From NCBI RefSeq assembly GCF_963678635.1, contig NC_087068.1, positions 25,275,311-25,339,310 on the forward strand: a stretch of 64,000 bases of DNA. The letters are read 5' to 3'. This stretch comes from Symsagittifera roscoffensis (Eukaryota; Xenacoelomorpha; Acoela; Convolutidae). The translations under genes were made by a program, and so were the position numbers. The notes beneath the pieces are model-generated. The model did not search any database. It worked only from the letters and a program-made list of their open reading frames with translations, and was not told the origin of the DNA. Below, in pieces: positions 11,701-24,000 of this stretch (its first letter is position 1; every line of letters starts with the position of its first letter).

Positions 11701-14700
11701 GAGCGATTGCATATCACTGAATTAAAGAATCAATGATTGCTTGGTTTTCGGCAGTTTTGACTTTTGAGTTCACCGCCACAATCAATCAATCATCAGCACA
11801 TATGAATTCTCATCTGCACATAGTGTGTGTGTGTGGTGGGGGGGGGGGGGGGCGTCCGCGTCCTCTCCTTAGGAATTTGACCGCGTGGTGACCCAAATGG
11901 TCCCCTTTTGTACTATTTTGAGATATCCATTTTTGGCTGACTGACCTTAAAATTTTCGCCAATATATACTAATTTTGACTGGGGAGCATGCGCCGAAAAT
12001 AACGCGATTTTTTGGTCAAAAATTAACAAAAAGTGCCTAAAAACGCTTTTTTGGCCTGCCTTTTAAAAAACTTGCCTGCGGCGTCAGAAAATGTGGTCAA
12101 AAAAAGTTCTTTCTAGGGGATTGGGAGAGCTCAGAAAATGAATTTGGTCGAATAAAAAAGTGACAAATATTTTTGAAAATCCGTACCCCCCATTCCTAGA
12201 TCGGCGCCTGAACAAAACAACTGGTTTTTCTTACAAACTAACAATAGAAAACTCAAATTTGTTTACCGGGAAACACTGGCTCCCGATTACAAAACACTGG
12301 CTCTCGCTAAATTATGACCCCAAACTTAATTCTAAAAATTTGCAACATCCAAAATCCTTACAAAATAACCAATTCTACGTAATCGGATACATACCTGAAT
12401 GAATGGAAAACATTCGATCACTTAGACAAAATTTTTAGCTGAGACTTTAAAATTATTTAATTCTAAATGAAAATATAGCCAACAAACAATTTGAAAAAAG
12501 TCGCAAGGAATTTGAACGCAAGGAAAATAGAAAAACCTCACCATACAAATTCTAAAGAAAAAATATACGAGTTCAAGCTCTTTGAATTACAAAAACAAAC
12601 TATGATCGAAATTTTTTTGAAAAAATCAACCCAATTTCAGAAAACTAGATCTAAAGGCATTTTTTGATTCCTTTGGAAAATTAGAATCCTCTTTGGAAAT
12701 CCATTAAAAAATCATCACAGCCTATTGAAGAGTCTTCACGACATTAAAACGCTTTATAAAGAATCTTTGATAAAGTTCGGCCTATAGATGACATGTTTTT
12801 AGCAACATAAAAAATACAATTGTTAACAAAGAGGCGAAGTTGCACTTCGCATACACAAGCAAAAATATGACCGACAACGCTACTGGGAAAAACTGAATGA
12901 GTAAAACTTTGAGGTACAAAACTTATTAAGCTCCAATTATTAGTCTACATAAGTGCTAAGGGACGCAAGCCAATTATGACGCATTAGCAGAACCAGTCAA
13001 TTTGAAAAAAAAATTACCACTAACATGCCTCAATTTATAAATCGCTAAATTATGACCCCAAACTTAATTCTAAAAAATTGCAACATCCAAAATCCTTACA
13101 AAATAACCAATTTTACGTAATCGGATACATACCTGAATGAATGGAAAACATTCGAACACTTAGACAAAATTTTTAGCTGAGACTTTAAAATTATTAAATT
13201 CTAAATGAAAATATAGCCAACAAACAATTTGAAAAAAGTCGCAAGGAATTTGAACGCAAGGAAAATAGAAAAACCTCACCATACAAATTTTAAAGAAAAA
13301 ATATACGAGTTAAAGCTCTTTGAATTACAAAAACAAACTATGATCAAAATTTTTTTGAAAAAATCAACCCAATTTCAGAAAACTAGATCTAAAGGCATTT
13401 TTTGATTCCTTTGGAAAATTAGAATCCTCTTTGGAAATCCATTAAAAAATTATCACAGCCTATTGAAGTCTTCGCGACATTAAAACGCTTTATAAAGAAT
13501 CTTTGATAAAGTTCGGCCTATAGATGACATGTTTTTAGCAACATAAAAAATACAATTGTTAACAAAGAGGCGAAGTTGCACTTCGCATACACAAGCAAAA
13601 ATATGACCGACAACGCTACTGGGAAAAACTGAATGAGTAAAACTTTGAGGTACAAAACTTATTAAGCTCCGATTATTAGTCTACATAAGTGCTAAGGGAC
13701 GCAAGCCAATTATGACGCATTAGCAGAACCAGTCAATTTGAAAAAAAAATTACCACTAATATGCCTCAATTTATAAATCGGACGCATTTTAACTAGTACT
13801 AGCGTGCAACGCACCCCGGTACTCAATTTAACAACTCATAAGAAACCGCATATATTGAAAATAAGATCTGCATTCTTTGAGTGTACTCGGACAGCACCTA
13901 ACTACATGGTTCGTAATTACAAATTTTGCAAAGTTTTTTATACAAATTTAGAAGAGCCATAAAATTTTGTGAAGTTTTATTTAAGTTCTTTGAAAAAATT
14001 TAAAATGAACTAAAAAACGTCACATCTGGGAATTAAAAGCAATTGAGCAGTCGCATTTGGACGCAAGATTTGCAATTCCAGAGAGTACTCTCATAGCACC
14101 CAACTACAACGTTGGGAAATTCAAACTTTGAGAAACTTCAACCTTAAGTTTTCTAAAAAAAAGGTATTTTTTGAAAACCAGAAAAGAAGTTAAATCTCGA
14201 AAACTACCGAGATTTGGGCAGGCTTAATTGTAGGCAATATTCGCAACCTTTGACAGTACTCTGACAGCACATAACTACAGGGTTGGGAATTTCACTGTTG
14301 TGAAATATTTTGTCATTTGAGTTTTCTGAAAATTTCCGTATCTCTTAAAACTAAAAAAAACTAGGGTATTCTTAATTGGAGACCAAAGTTGCAACCCCCG
14401 AGATTACTCTGCCAGTCCCCAACTGCAGGCTCGAAATTTCAAGTTTTGAAGAAGAAAAATTAACTTAATTTTCATGAAAATTTTTGAGAAAATCCTAAAA
14501 ACCGTCACATTTCGAAAACTACAAAGATTTGAGCAGCCATATTCAGAGGCAAAACTTGCAACTTCTGAGAGTACCCTCACAAAATCCAACAACAGGATTG
14601 AGATCTTTGTAGCATTGTAATTTTTTAACATCTAAATTTTTTTGAAAATTTTCGAAAAAAAATCATACGAAAAAACGTCGTATCTGGAAAACTACAACGA

Positions 14701-17700
14701 TTTGAGCAGCCATACTCACAGGCAAGATTCGCAACCCCTGAGAGTTCCCTCTACAATTTCCAACAACAGGATTGACATTTTAAAAGATTTGGAACTTTTT
14801 TAAATCTTAAGTTTTTTTTTGAAAATTTTTGAAAAATCATTTTAATAATTATCTAGAAAACTACAAGGATTTGAACAGTAATATTTGGAGCCAAACTTTG
14901 CAACTTCTGAGAGTACCCTTACAAAATCCAACAACAGGATTGAGATCTTCGAAGCATTGTAATTTTTTAACATCTAAGTTTTTTTTGGAAATTTTCGAAA
15001 AAAAATCATACGAAAAAACGTCGTATCTGGAAAAACTACAACGATTTGAGCAGCCATACTCACAGGCAAGATTCGCAACCTCTGAGAGTACCCTCTACAA
15101 TTTCCAACAATAGGATTGACATTTTAAAAGATTTGGAATTTTTTTAAATCTTAAGTTTTTTTTTGAAAATTTTTGAAAAATCATTTTAATAAATATCTAG
15201 AAAACTACAAGGATTTGAACAGTAATATTTGGAGGCAAACTTTGCAACTTCTGAGAGTACCCTTACAAAATCCAACAACAGGATTGAGATCTTCGAAGCA
15301 TTGTAATTTTTTAACATCTAAGTTTTTTTTGGAAATTTTCGAAAAAAAATAATACGAAAAAACGTCGTATCTGGAAAAACTACAACGATTTGAGCAGCCA
15401 TACTCACAGGCAAGATTCGCAACCTCTGAGAGTTCCCTCTACAATTTCCAACAATAGGATTGACATTTTAAAAGATTTGAAATTTTTTTAAATCTTAAGT
15501 TTTTTTTTGAAAATTTTTGAAAAATCATTTTAATAAATATCTAGAAAACTACAAGGATTTGAACAGTAATATTTGGAGGCAAACTTTGCAACTTCTGAGA
15601 GTACCCTTACAAAATCCAACAACAGGATTGAGATCTTCGAAGCATTGTAATTTTTTAACATCTAAGTTTTTTTTGGAAATTTTCGAAAAAAAATCATACG
15701 AAAAAACGTCGTATCTGGAAAAACTACAACGATTTGAGCAGCCATACTCACAGGCAAGATTCGCAACCTCTGAGAGTTCCCTCTACAATTTCCAACAACA
15801 GGATTGACATTTTAAAAGATTTGGAATTTTTTTAAATCTTAAGTTTTTTTTTGAAAATTTTTGAAAAATCATTTTAATAAATATCTAGAAAACTACAAGG
15901 ATTTGAACAGTAATATTTGGAGGCAAATTTTGCAACTCCTGCTAGTACCCTGGCAGCACCCAACTAGAGGGTGAGATTCTCAAAAAGTAAAAAAAAAATC
16001 TCTAAAATTGCCGTTTCTCGTAAGCTAAAAGGATTTGGTTATTCATATATGGAGGCCAGAATAGGAAAACCTGGGAAAACTGTAACAAAATCCCACTATT
16101 GGGTAGCTTACTTCAATCTTGATGAAATAAATACTGACTTTAAACAGGAAAATCGAAAAAAAATCTTAATCATTGCAATATACGATGTAGCTTAGACGTG
16201 CAAAAATTCTTTTGTTAAACATGCAAAAATAACGTTGAAAAAGCTCAAACATGGCGAAATAGTGAAGCCCGCATTTGAATATATAATAGAAATAGATAAT
16301 AGATAGATGAAAAAGCAGGTATACACAAAAAGCAGGTTTACCAAAAAAAATAGGTATAGATAGATGAAAAACAGATGAAAAAGCAGGACTTGATTTGACC
16401 TCGAAAAAAAATTGCTGAAAAATTAATGACCTTGCGGAAAATTCATCAAAAAAGTTTCTTAAGCATTGCAATATATGATATAGCTTAAACGTGAAAAATT
16501 CTTTTGCTAAACTTGCAAAATTATTATGCTGAAACATGGGAGATAGCTGTCACACGCATTTAAATGTAGTATAGATACGAAAAAAAGTTCATTGAAAACA
16601 TCCGACCCTGCCCAGGTTCGAACCCTCTTATTTTGCTGCTAGTCTCTTCCCTACCTCTACGCTACAGAACCATGATACCTTGAAGCTAAAGTGCTTAATG
16701 TAATATAATGGTATGTGTTAATATCCTAAGCATTGGCTGTACTTAATAGCTGGATCAAATGAACACATTTTGTCGCAACAATTGCATCGTAGCAATATTT
16801 CCGACTTCGGTTGAAAAAAAAAAAGTTCATACTATAACGCAAGCTATGCTTGTGTAAATAATAATTACGGTAACAAAGCCGATAACAACTTAACACAAAC
16901 CCTTTAAGCCGAAAAAAAATCAACAATACTTATTGAACAGTTAATTAGTCCCCCTCACCCTCAACACACACACACATAGAATTTAGTTGTTCGTCTTATG
17001 AAACAATATGAAGCCACAGAGCCGATATACTATAGACCATAATTTTTTAGGGCGAAAAAAGAAAAACTTAGCCAACAGGCAGTTAGAAAAGAGTCAATGA
17101 ACGCAATTAAACAGAAAAAAAACACCGAGTCTTTTTGAAAAAATCTTAACTTTCACATTTCAAATTTAAAAAATAGATGCCCTTGGAGCTCTTTGAATTT
17201 TTCGAACAATTTATGATAAAAATTGACCCAACTGGAGTAAACTGGATCAGAAAAGATTTTCTTTCGCTGGGAAATCTGACCAAGTCCATTTGAGATTTGA
17301 AGTTGATTATGTTTTTTGTGACCTTTACACTTTTACTGTTCGGTAGTGGAGTTTGCCTTCCTTTTAAGAAAAGAAATGAGCTGAAGAAATCAAAAGTCAA
17401 ACCGCGAAAAAGTGGGTTTGGGCCTGAACAAATTTCATGACTTTTCCTGAAAAAAATTTTCTCGACCTATATAACAGTCTGAACTAGGTTCGCCGACTCG
17501 TAATAAACAAAAACAAAGCCGAAAAAAAACAAAAAATTTTGAGACTAATAAAACGTTATTAAGTCCCACTCGCCCTCAAAGCACCCACACACGCAAATAC
17601 AAATGCTTTTTTTGCTCGTCGAAAGACGCCATATTAGGCCATTAATCGACTTAAATAAGCCGAAACCCATTAAGCAAAAAATTACAAGAATAACAAACCA

Positions 17701-18020
17701 AATCTAAAAAAAAAATGTTTTTTATTGCTTTAAATCTTCATTCTGCCCAAATGATTTGGTCCTATAGCTTATTGACTTAGTGTCTTATTTTTTAATTGTT
17801 TCATCGGAAACGTAATTTTTATACTCCCCTCTATATCGCACAAAATGCTAGAAACAATCTTCTAGATTTTTTTAAAAGATTTTTTAAAGCATTTTCTGCC
17901 ATTTAGAAGGGAGCATAAAAATTACGTTTCCAATGAAACTACGAAAAAAAGCCTAATAAGTCCATAAAATATAAGCCAAAATCATTTGGGAAGAAAAATT
18001 TTTTTACGAGATAAAAAAAA

Positions 18021-18077
<57 letters not shown>

Positions 18078-21000
18078 TCAAGGTTAGTTAAATTACAAAC
18101 AGCAGAAAAAAATCAAAACACTAAAAGCAGCGACAATGTACTTTGTGAGCAGCAAAAAAAAACAATTCTACGATGTGGCTACTACGCCAACAAATAAAGC
18201 AGACAAATAAACCTACAATTTTTTGAAACGAAATATTTACCGTTCAAAAGAAAACAGGTCCTGTCAGATTCGCCCCAGGATATTTGCCGTTTCAGGTGTA
18301 TTCTTTACCTCCAGACCAAGTGTACCGGAGACGCAAGGAAAACTGATATTATTATGAACTGAACCTAAGTAAACCATTTCTGATTTTGACCATTCTGTGA
18401 ACAAAGTTATTTCCGGCAAAAACCGATTATCGCAAGGTTAAACATAGCCAGCATACAGTGCTGATTTAAATTAACCGGACAAAACGCGTTAAACTTGAAA
18501 TTTAAAACGCGTTTTTCTCAAATTGGGTTGAGTTTAGGTGAAAACTTATGAAGACAAAACTTGCCTAAAATTTTAGCAGAATTAATGTGGTGTAATTTGT
18601 TTTGCGAAATTCGGGCCCAAAACTTTACCCCAAAAATGGGTCATTTTGGCTTTTCTTAGTTAATCAAAAATTACGCCAAAAATACCCAGTCGATTACAGA
18701 CATAATTATATCAAAGTGAGCCCCTTGCGTAGCTCAACAAACTTTAAGAAGGGTATAATCTCCAAAAAATTGTATAAGTTAATTTATTTTTGTTTGATAG
18801 ACAAAAAAGGTCATTTTTACTATATAAAATACCAACTTTTTATTTAAAAACAATTTTTAAACAATTTGCATTTTTTTTGGAGAAAATACCCTTCTTAAAG
18901 TTTGTTGAGCTACGCAAGGGGCTCACTTTGATATAATTATGTCTGTAATCGACTGGGTATTTTTGGCGTAATTTTTGATTAACTAAGAAAAGCCAAAATG
19001 ACCCATTTTTGGGGTAAAATTTTGGGCCCGAATTTCGCAAAACAAATTACACCATATCAATTCTGCTAAAATTTTAGGCAAGTTTTGTCTTCATAAGTTT
19101 TCACCTAAACTCAACCCAATTTGAGAAAAACGCGTTTTAAATTTCATGTTTAACGCGTTTTGTCCGGTTAATTTAAATCAGCACTGTACAGTTGGAACCG
19201 AGTCAGTGAAAGCAAGCAGAAAAAAATACTGACTTAACTTTTGAAAAAATCTCAACTTTCAAAGAAAAAAATAGATGACCTTGAAGACTTTTGCATTTCA
19301 CGATTAATTTATCAATGACACTTTTTTGCTAAAATTAACTGAATTTGAAAAAACTGGATTGATAGGTTAACTTTATATTTATTCCGCTGAGAAAGCTGAG
19401 AACTAAATTTCACTTTCGAAACTAGAATGTGGATCACGTGACCACCTCACTTTTGCTGTTCGATAGTGGGGTTTGCCTTCCTATCAACAAACAACATGAA
19501 CTGAACTTGACGAAATCAAACGTCAAACTGCGAAAAAGTAAAATTGAGCTTGAACTAATTTTCCTGAAAAAAAAAAACGTAATAATCATCGCGACCTATA
19601 TAAGAGTCTGAACTACGTTCATCGACTCTTAATAAGTCCTTGTAAATTCAGTACAATAAGTGAGCCTTGGAAAAATTGTTTCAGTCGAAGATCTATCATT
19701 GAAAAAGGTCAAACAGATAGCGTTTTGCACAGATGCAAAAACCATGAAAACAAAAACGATTGATTGACTTCGAACTGCACACCGATATTTGACAGAGCAG
19801 AAACGTTATACCATCTTAAGAGCAACCAAAAGAGGGCTGAACATTAACCATTTCTAACTTCGCCATTCAGCTAGCAAGCTGTTTACGGTATAAAAAAACT
19901 CTATTACCCTATTACAATACCCTTGCTAATCGCAAAAGTACGCAAAATAAAATACTCCTTTTAAAGTACAGCCGGTTACTGTGCAAGTAGCACAGAATGT
20001 TCTGACTATAGTCTTAAAAAATACAAAAAAGGTTTATTCTAGACATATTTGACAGTCATAATAGAATAGGCTAATTGAAAAACAGTTTTTGTAGAAAAAT
20101 GATATGAAAATTGTTAAAATATCAAAAAAATGAAATTTTGAATTCCCACAAGTTTCTGATTCCCACAATGGCGCAAACAAACTCCAAAAACTAACTTTAA
20201 TCGAGCAAAACTTAATTTTTTTTCAAATTAAGCTTAAATAAGCTATTGTAAGCCTGAACACGCTCACCTTAATAGCTCGAAATTAGAGCAAAAACCAAAA
20301 AATTTCAAACCGGTTTTTCTCGACACTGAGAAAAATGTTTCATAGTTTTTAAATTTCGTTCGAATCATGACTAAAAAGGCTTTAATATGATATATCACTC
20401 GTCCCATTCCAATGATTCTTTGTGGTACCTGATTTTGCGTGGAAAACAAAAAAAAACTAAAACACCCGAATACAAAGTTGTGCTTCAAGGAAACAAAGGA
20501 ACTTTTGGAAACTTATAGTGAAGAAAAACATACCTTCGAACAGGAAGGGTTGGGTTGATAGGTCGACTCAGACTATCTTCAATCTCATCAACAGCATTGC
20601 ACTTCCTTGCTTCTATCAGCTGAAACACAATACACGTTCCCATTTGATTTAAGGTGACCTTCAAACTGTTTACTGAGAGAGATGAGTGATGCTCACGTCT
20701 TGTTGTTGTTCTTCCAGCTGTTGCAATATCGCCAGCATGTCACTTTCGGCCAGATCTTTTGCAGTGTGACCCTAACAACAAATTGTCATTTTATACACTT
20801 AAGGCCAAATGTTAAACGTTATTTTATAGTTAATGCCAGAAAGTAGGTGATATCTCTTTCGGTCAACGAATCTAAAAGAAGTTAATTAACCCAAAATTGC
20901 TCATTTTGACACCGGAAATCAATTTCTCACTCATTTTTCAGCAGGTGAAAAAAAAACGTGTCAACATATATAGTGGATCAAGTAAACCGATTTTTTCAAT

Positions 21001-24000
21001 CATTTGGCAATAACAATAATTCTATGTACCATACCAGCTTACCACAGGGTTTAATTTTCAGCTGAATATCTAACAAGGACGCGAAGCGGAGCTTCGCGCC
21101 ACTTGCGATACAACAAAAACATTTTAAAAAAACATAAACCGAAAAAAAATGAACAATACTTGCACTTGCAACTACAATGAAATTTGGTTACAGCGCAAGA
21201 AAAATCTGCGATATGGCAACTAAGCAAACACTTTGAGCTGAAACCGCTTGAACCGAAAAATAATGTTTTTTTGAATCCCCCTTGAAAGTAGAATGAACAG
21301 CACTTGCACTTGCAACTACAATGGAAGTTGCTTACAGCAAAAAAAAATCAGTGATGTGGCAACTAAGCGGACAATCTTTGAGCAGACACCAACTGAACCG
21401 AAAAAAAGCAGATTTTATAACGAAATTAGAATGAACAACTTTTGCACTTGCAACTACTATGAAAACTGTCTACAGCACAAGCCAAATCCGTTGTGGAAAC
21501 TAAGCCGACAAAATTTGAGCAAACATACGAAAAACCCAGTTGTTTTTTCAATTTCCTTGATTATGAAAAAAATAAGGTCCCGCCACGACTCGACCCCCAG
21601 AACTTAGGGTACAAAGGTAACGGCTTTACCTCCATGCCAAGAGTGAAGCAACCTGGCAAATGTTAAGAGAACAGAAGTGAAAAGAAGTCAGCAAGTGATT
21701 CAACTGATTTTGTTGAACTAGTTGTTAACTAGAAAAAAGCCCATATTCCAGTTTGTATTACGCTTGCATTAAGTCTATATCTCTTTTCTTTAAATAAATG
21801 TTTTCTTTCTTTTCCCAAAAGCTTTATTTAAGAGAGCTTGTTTTTCAGGTTATAAAAAAGAGGTTAGCTTGATTTTATAACTCTTTAATCACGATTCTAC
21901 GGTTCTTGAAGAAAGCCTTTTGCTTCTTTGGAAACCAATTTCATTTTTAAATAATTTCCCGTGAATTTCTTAAACAAGAAACCTTTCAGGACGGGGTCGA
22001 TAAAATAACTAACCAATTTCTCGACTTCGATTTCAAAATGTCTAGAAATAGCTATTAAAATGATTTTTTAATTTGACGTTTCCTTACAAAATAAATCAAT
22101 CTACGGCGAGACAACTCAACTCCATCCACTTTACAAGTTGATATAAATTTTGATATTTCGTTTGAACGCACATTTTTATTTTCCAGGGAGAAATTGGCGC
22201 CATACTCGGCCAACACTTTGGCTGCATCTGACAAACTCCAATGAGCGGCTGCGTGTAGAGGAGTCCACAGATCATTGTCAGTTGCATCTGGATCTGCTCC
22301 CGCTCGCAACAGTAGTCTGGAAAGTAAAACAGTTATTATTAAAAAATAAATTTGAAGGGCAAGAGACAACTAAAAATGTGTCTAAAAAATAAATTTGAAG
22401 GGCAAGAGACAATTAAAAATTTGTCAAGCACTAAGGTTATGTATAGTTTTCTGTTAGTCTAAATATCAATAATTTTTTTGCCGTTCATAATTTCTTTGGG
22501 TTCATTGGCTGTTTTTTAATTAACTCACAGAAAACCGCAAAAAAATTATTGATATTTAGAGTTACAGAAAAATATACATCAGCTTAGTGCTTGTCAAATA
22601 TCAGAACCTTTTATGCTTGCAACTTCTAACACAGAGGCGAAGCAGAGCTTCGCATCACTAGCGATACAACACAATCATTAAAAAAACAAGTCGAAAAAAA
22701 AATGTTGAAAAAAACTGGATGAACCAAAATTTTCGTATGTCTCGATGAAGGACACCTAGGGCCCAACTAAAGCTGGAGGCAAGCGGTTGAAATTCTTATA
22801 CTGATGCGGGACGAAATGCGCAATTTCAAAATATGGACTCTGCCCAAAACCTTAATGTTTCTCTACTAAAACAGGAAAGGTTGAACATTTCTGAGATTTT
22901 GGAATTTAACTAAATTGATAACATTTCTATAACAAATAAATAAAGAGAAGCCGCTTCAGTAGAAAAAATTGGAGCAATTGCTTCATGTGATTGAACATTT
23001 CGTCGGAGATTTGATAGGTTAGTTTATAAGAGAAGAAGAAAAAGAGTCTAAGAAACGGTTTAAAGTTAAGAAACTTGACTTTGCGAAATCCGTAACTTTT
23101 TTCTGCTAAAAGCAGGTCGTGGCCGGTTAAGTACAGAAGATAACTATAATCAAGTTTCTTGATTAAACACTTAACCTGAGAATTGGTACCGTAATTTTCG
23201 GTGAAGTAAAAAAAACTTCCAAAAAAGGATAAAATTTCAAAACTGTCACTTATTTCAAGGCTTTTTTCCAAAAAATACTAGGTGTAGCAAACTTCAAAGT
23301 AAGTTTCCAACAACGTGTTGTGTCGATTAAACTTATGATATCAGATTTGACAGGATAATTATCGAGAAAAGTCGCAACTGTCAACAAATCAGATATTTGA
23401 CATTTCCGAATCATAGATTTTTGTTTAAAAAACTGAGCGCAACCTTTTATGAAGAAAAAATTCAGCCAACCTATAACATCGATTGAACCCAAAGACCCAG
23501 GTTTGGTAGGGTAATTTTGGAGAAAATTTGAAATGTTTCAAAAAACGGTCTAAAAATCAAACTTTTGACTTTTCTGAGGGCCAATACGTTTTGTATTAAA
23601 AACATTGGGCGTAGCAGCGCATGCAATGAAGCTTTCCACAACCTTTTCTTAGAATTGATCCCCAAATCTCATATATGGGAGAGTATTTATTTGGATTTCA
23701 TATAAAAAAAAATTACTTTTCCAGGGACGATAACTTTTCGTGTAAAAAGAATTTTGAGTGCCCGCTATTACAGGGGAACTTCCCACTGTAAAAACAGTTT
23801 AGGCGTAGTCGCTTATGGGGGGGGGAGGGGAGGGGGATTTTTCATTCGCTCTATTCATTGAAACAAAAACCTCAGACTTGGTAGAGTAATAATTCGACTT
23901 GTTAGAGTAATAATTCAAAAACGAAATAAAACATCGAAAATATCGGTTATGTATTCCCTTTCTATGGATACCGCTTTTTCGAAAATTGGTAGAAGAGTTT

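Larger units (their letters stand above)
10259..20533 (-). other. Large repeat-filled intron between MYPT exons 7 and 8
   Basis: About 10.3 kb with no convincing coding signal. It holds, in order, a ~450-bp repeat, a GT/G run, a 738-bp tandem duplication, a satellite array, a SINE head, a further ~450-bp repeat, an inverted repeat, a (TA)n tract, another SINE-like head, the palindromic MITE and a third ~450-bp repeat copy. Confidence 0.75.

Noticed and set aside
14829-15807. Two nearly identical 95-codon open frames
   Set aside because: They recur at exactly the 344-bp satellite spacing and come from the repeat.
13800-16060. CRISPR array
   Set aside because: Unit length (170-344 bp) and absence of short constant repeats with unique spacers rule it out; the genome is eukaryotic.
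18602-19040. Two similar open frames on opposite strands
   Set aside because: They are the two arms of the palindromic MITE read in opposite directions; no protein family or codon bias.
22927-23665. Minus-strand open frames that could be extra exons of the MYPT gene
   Set aside because: Exons 4 and 5 join directly in phase across this interval, and the frames track a degenerate tandem repeat.
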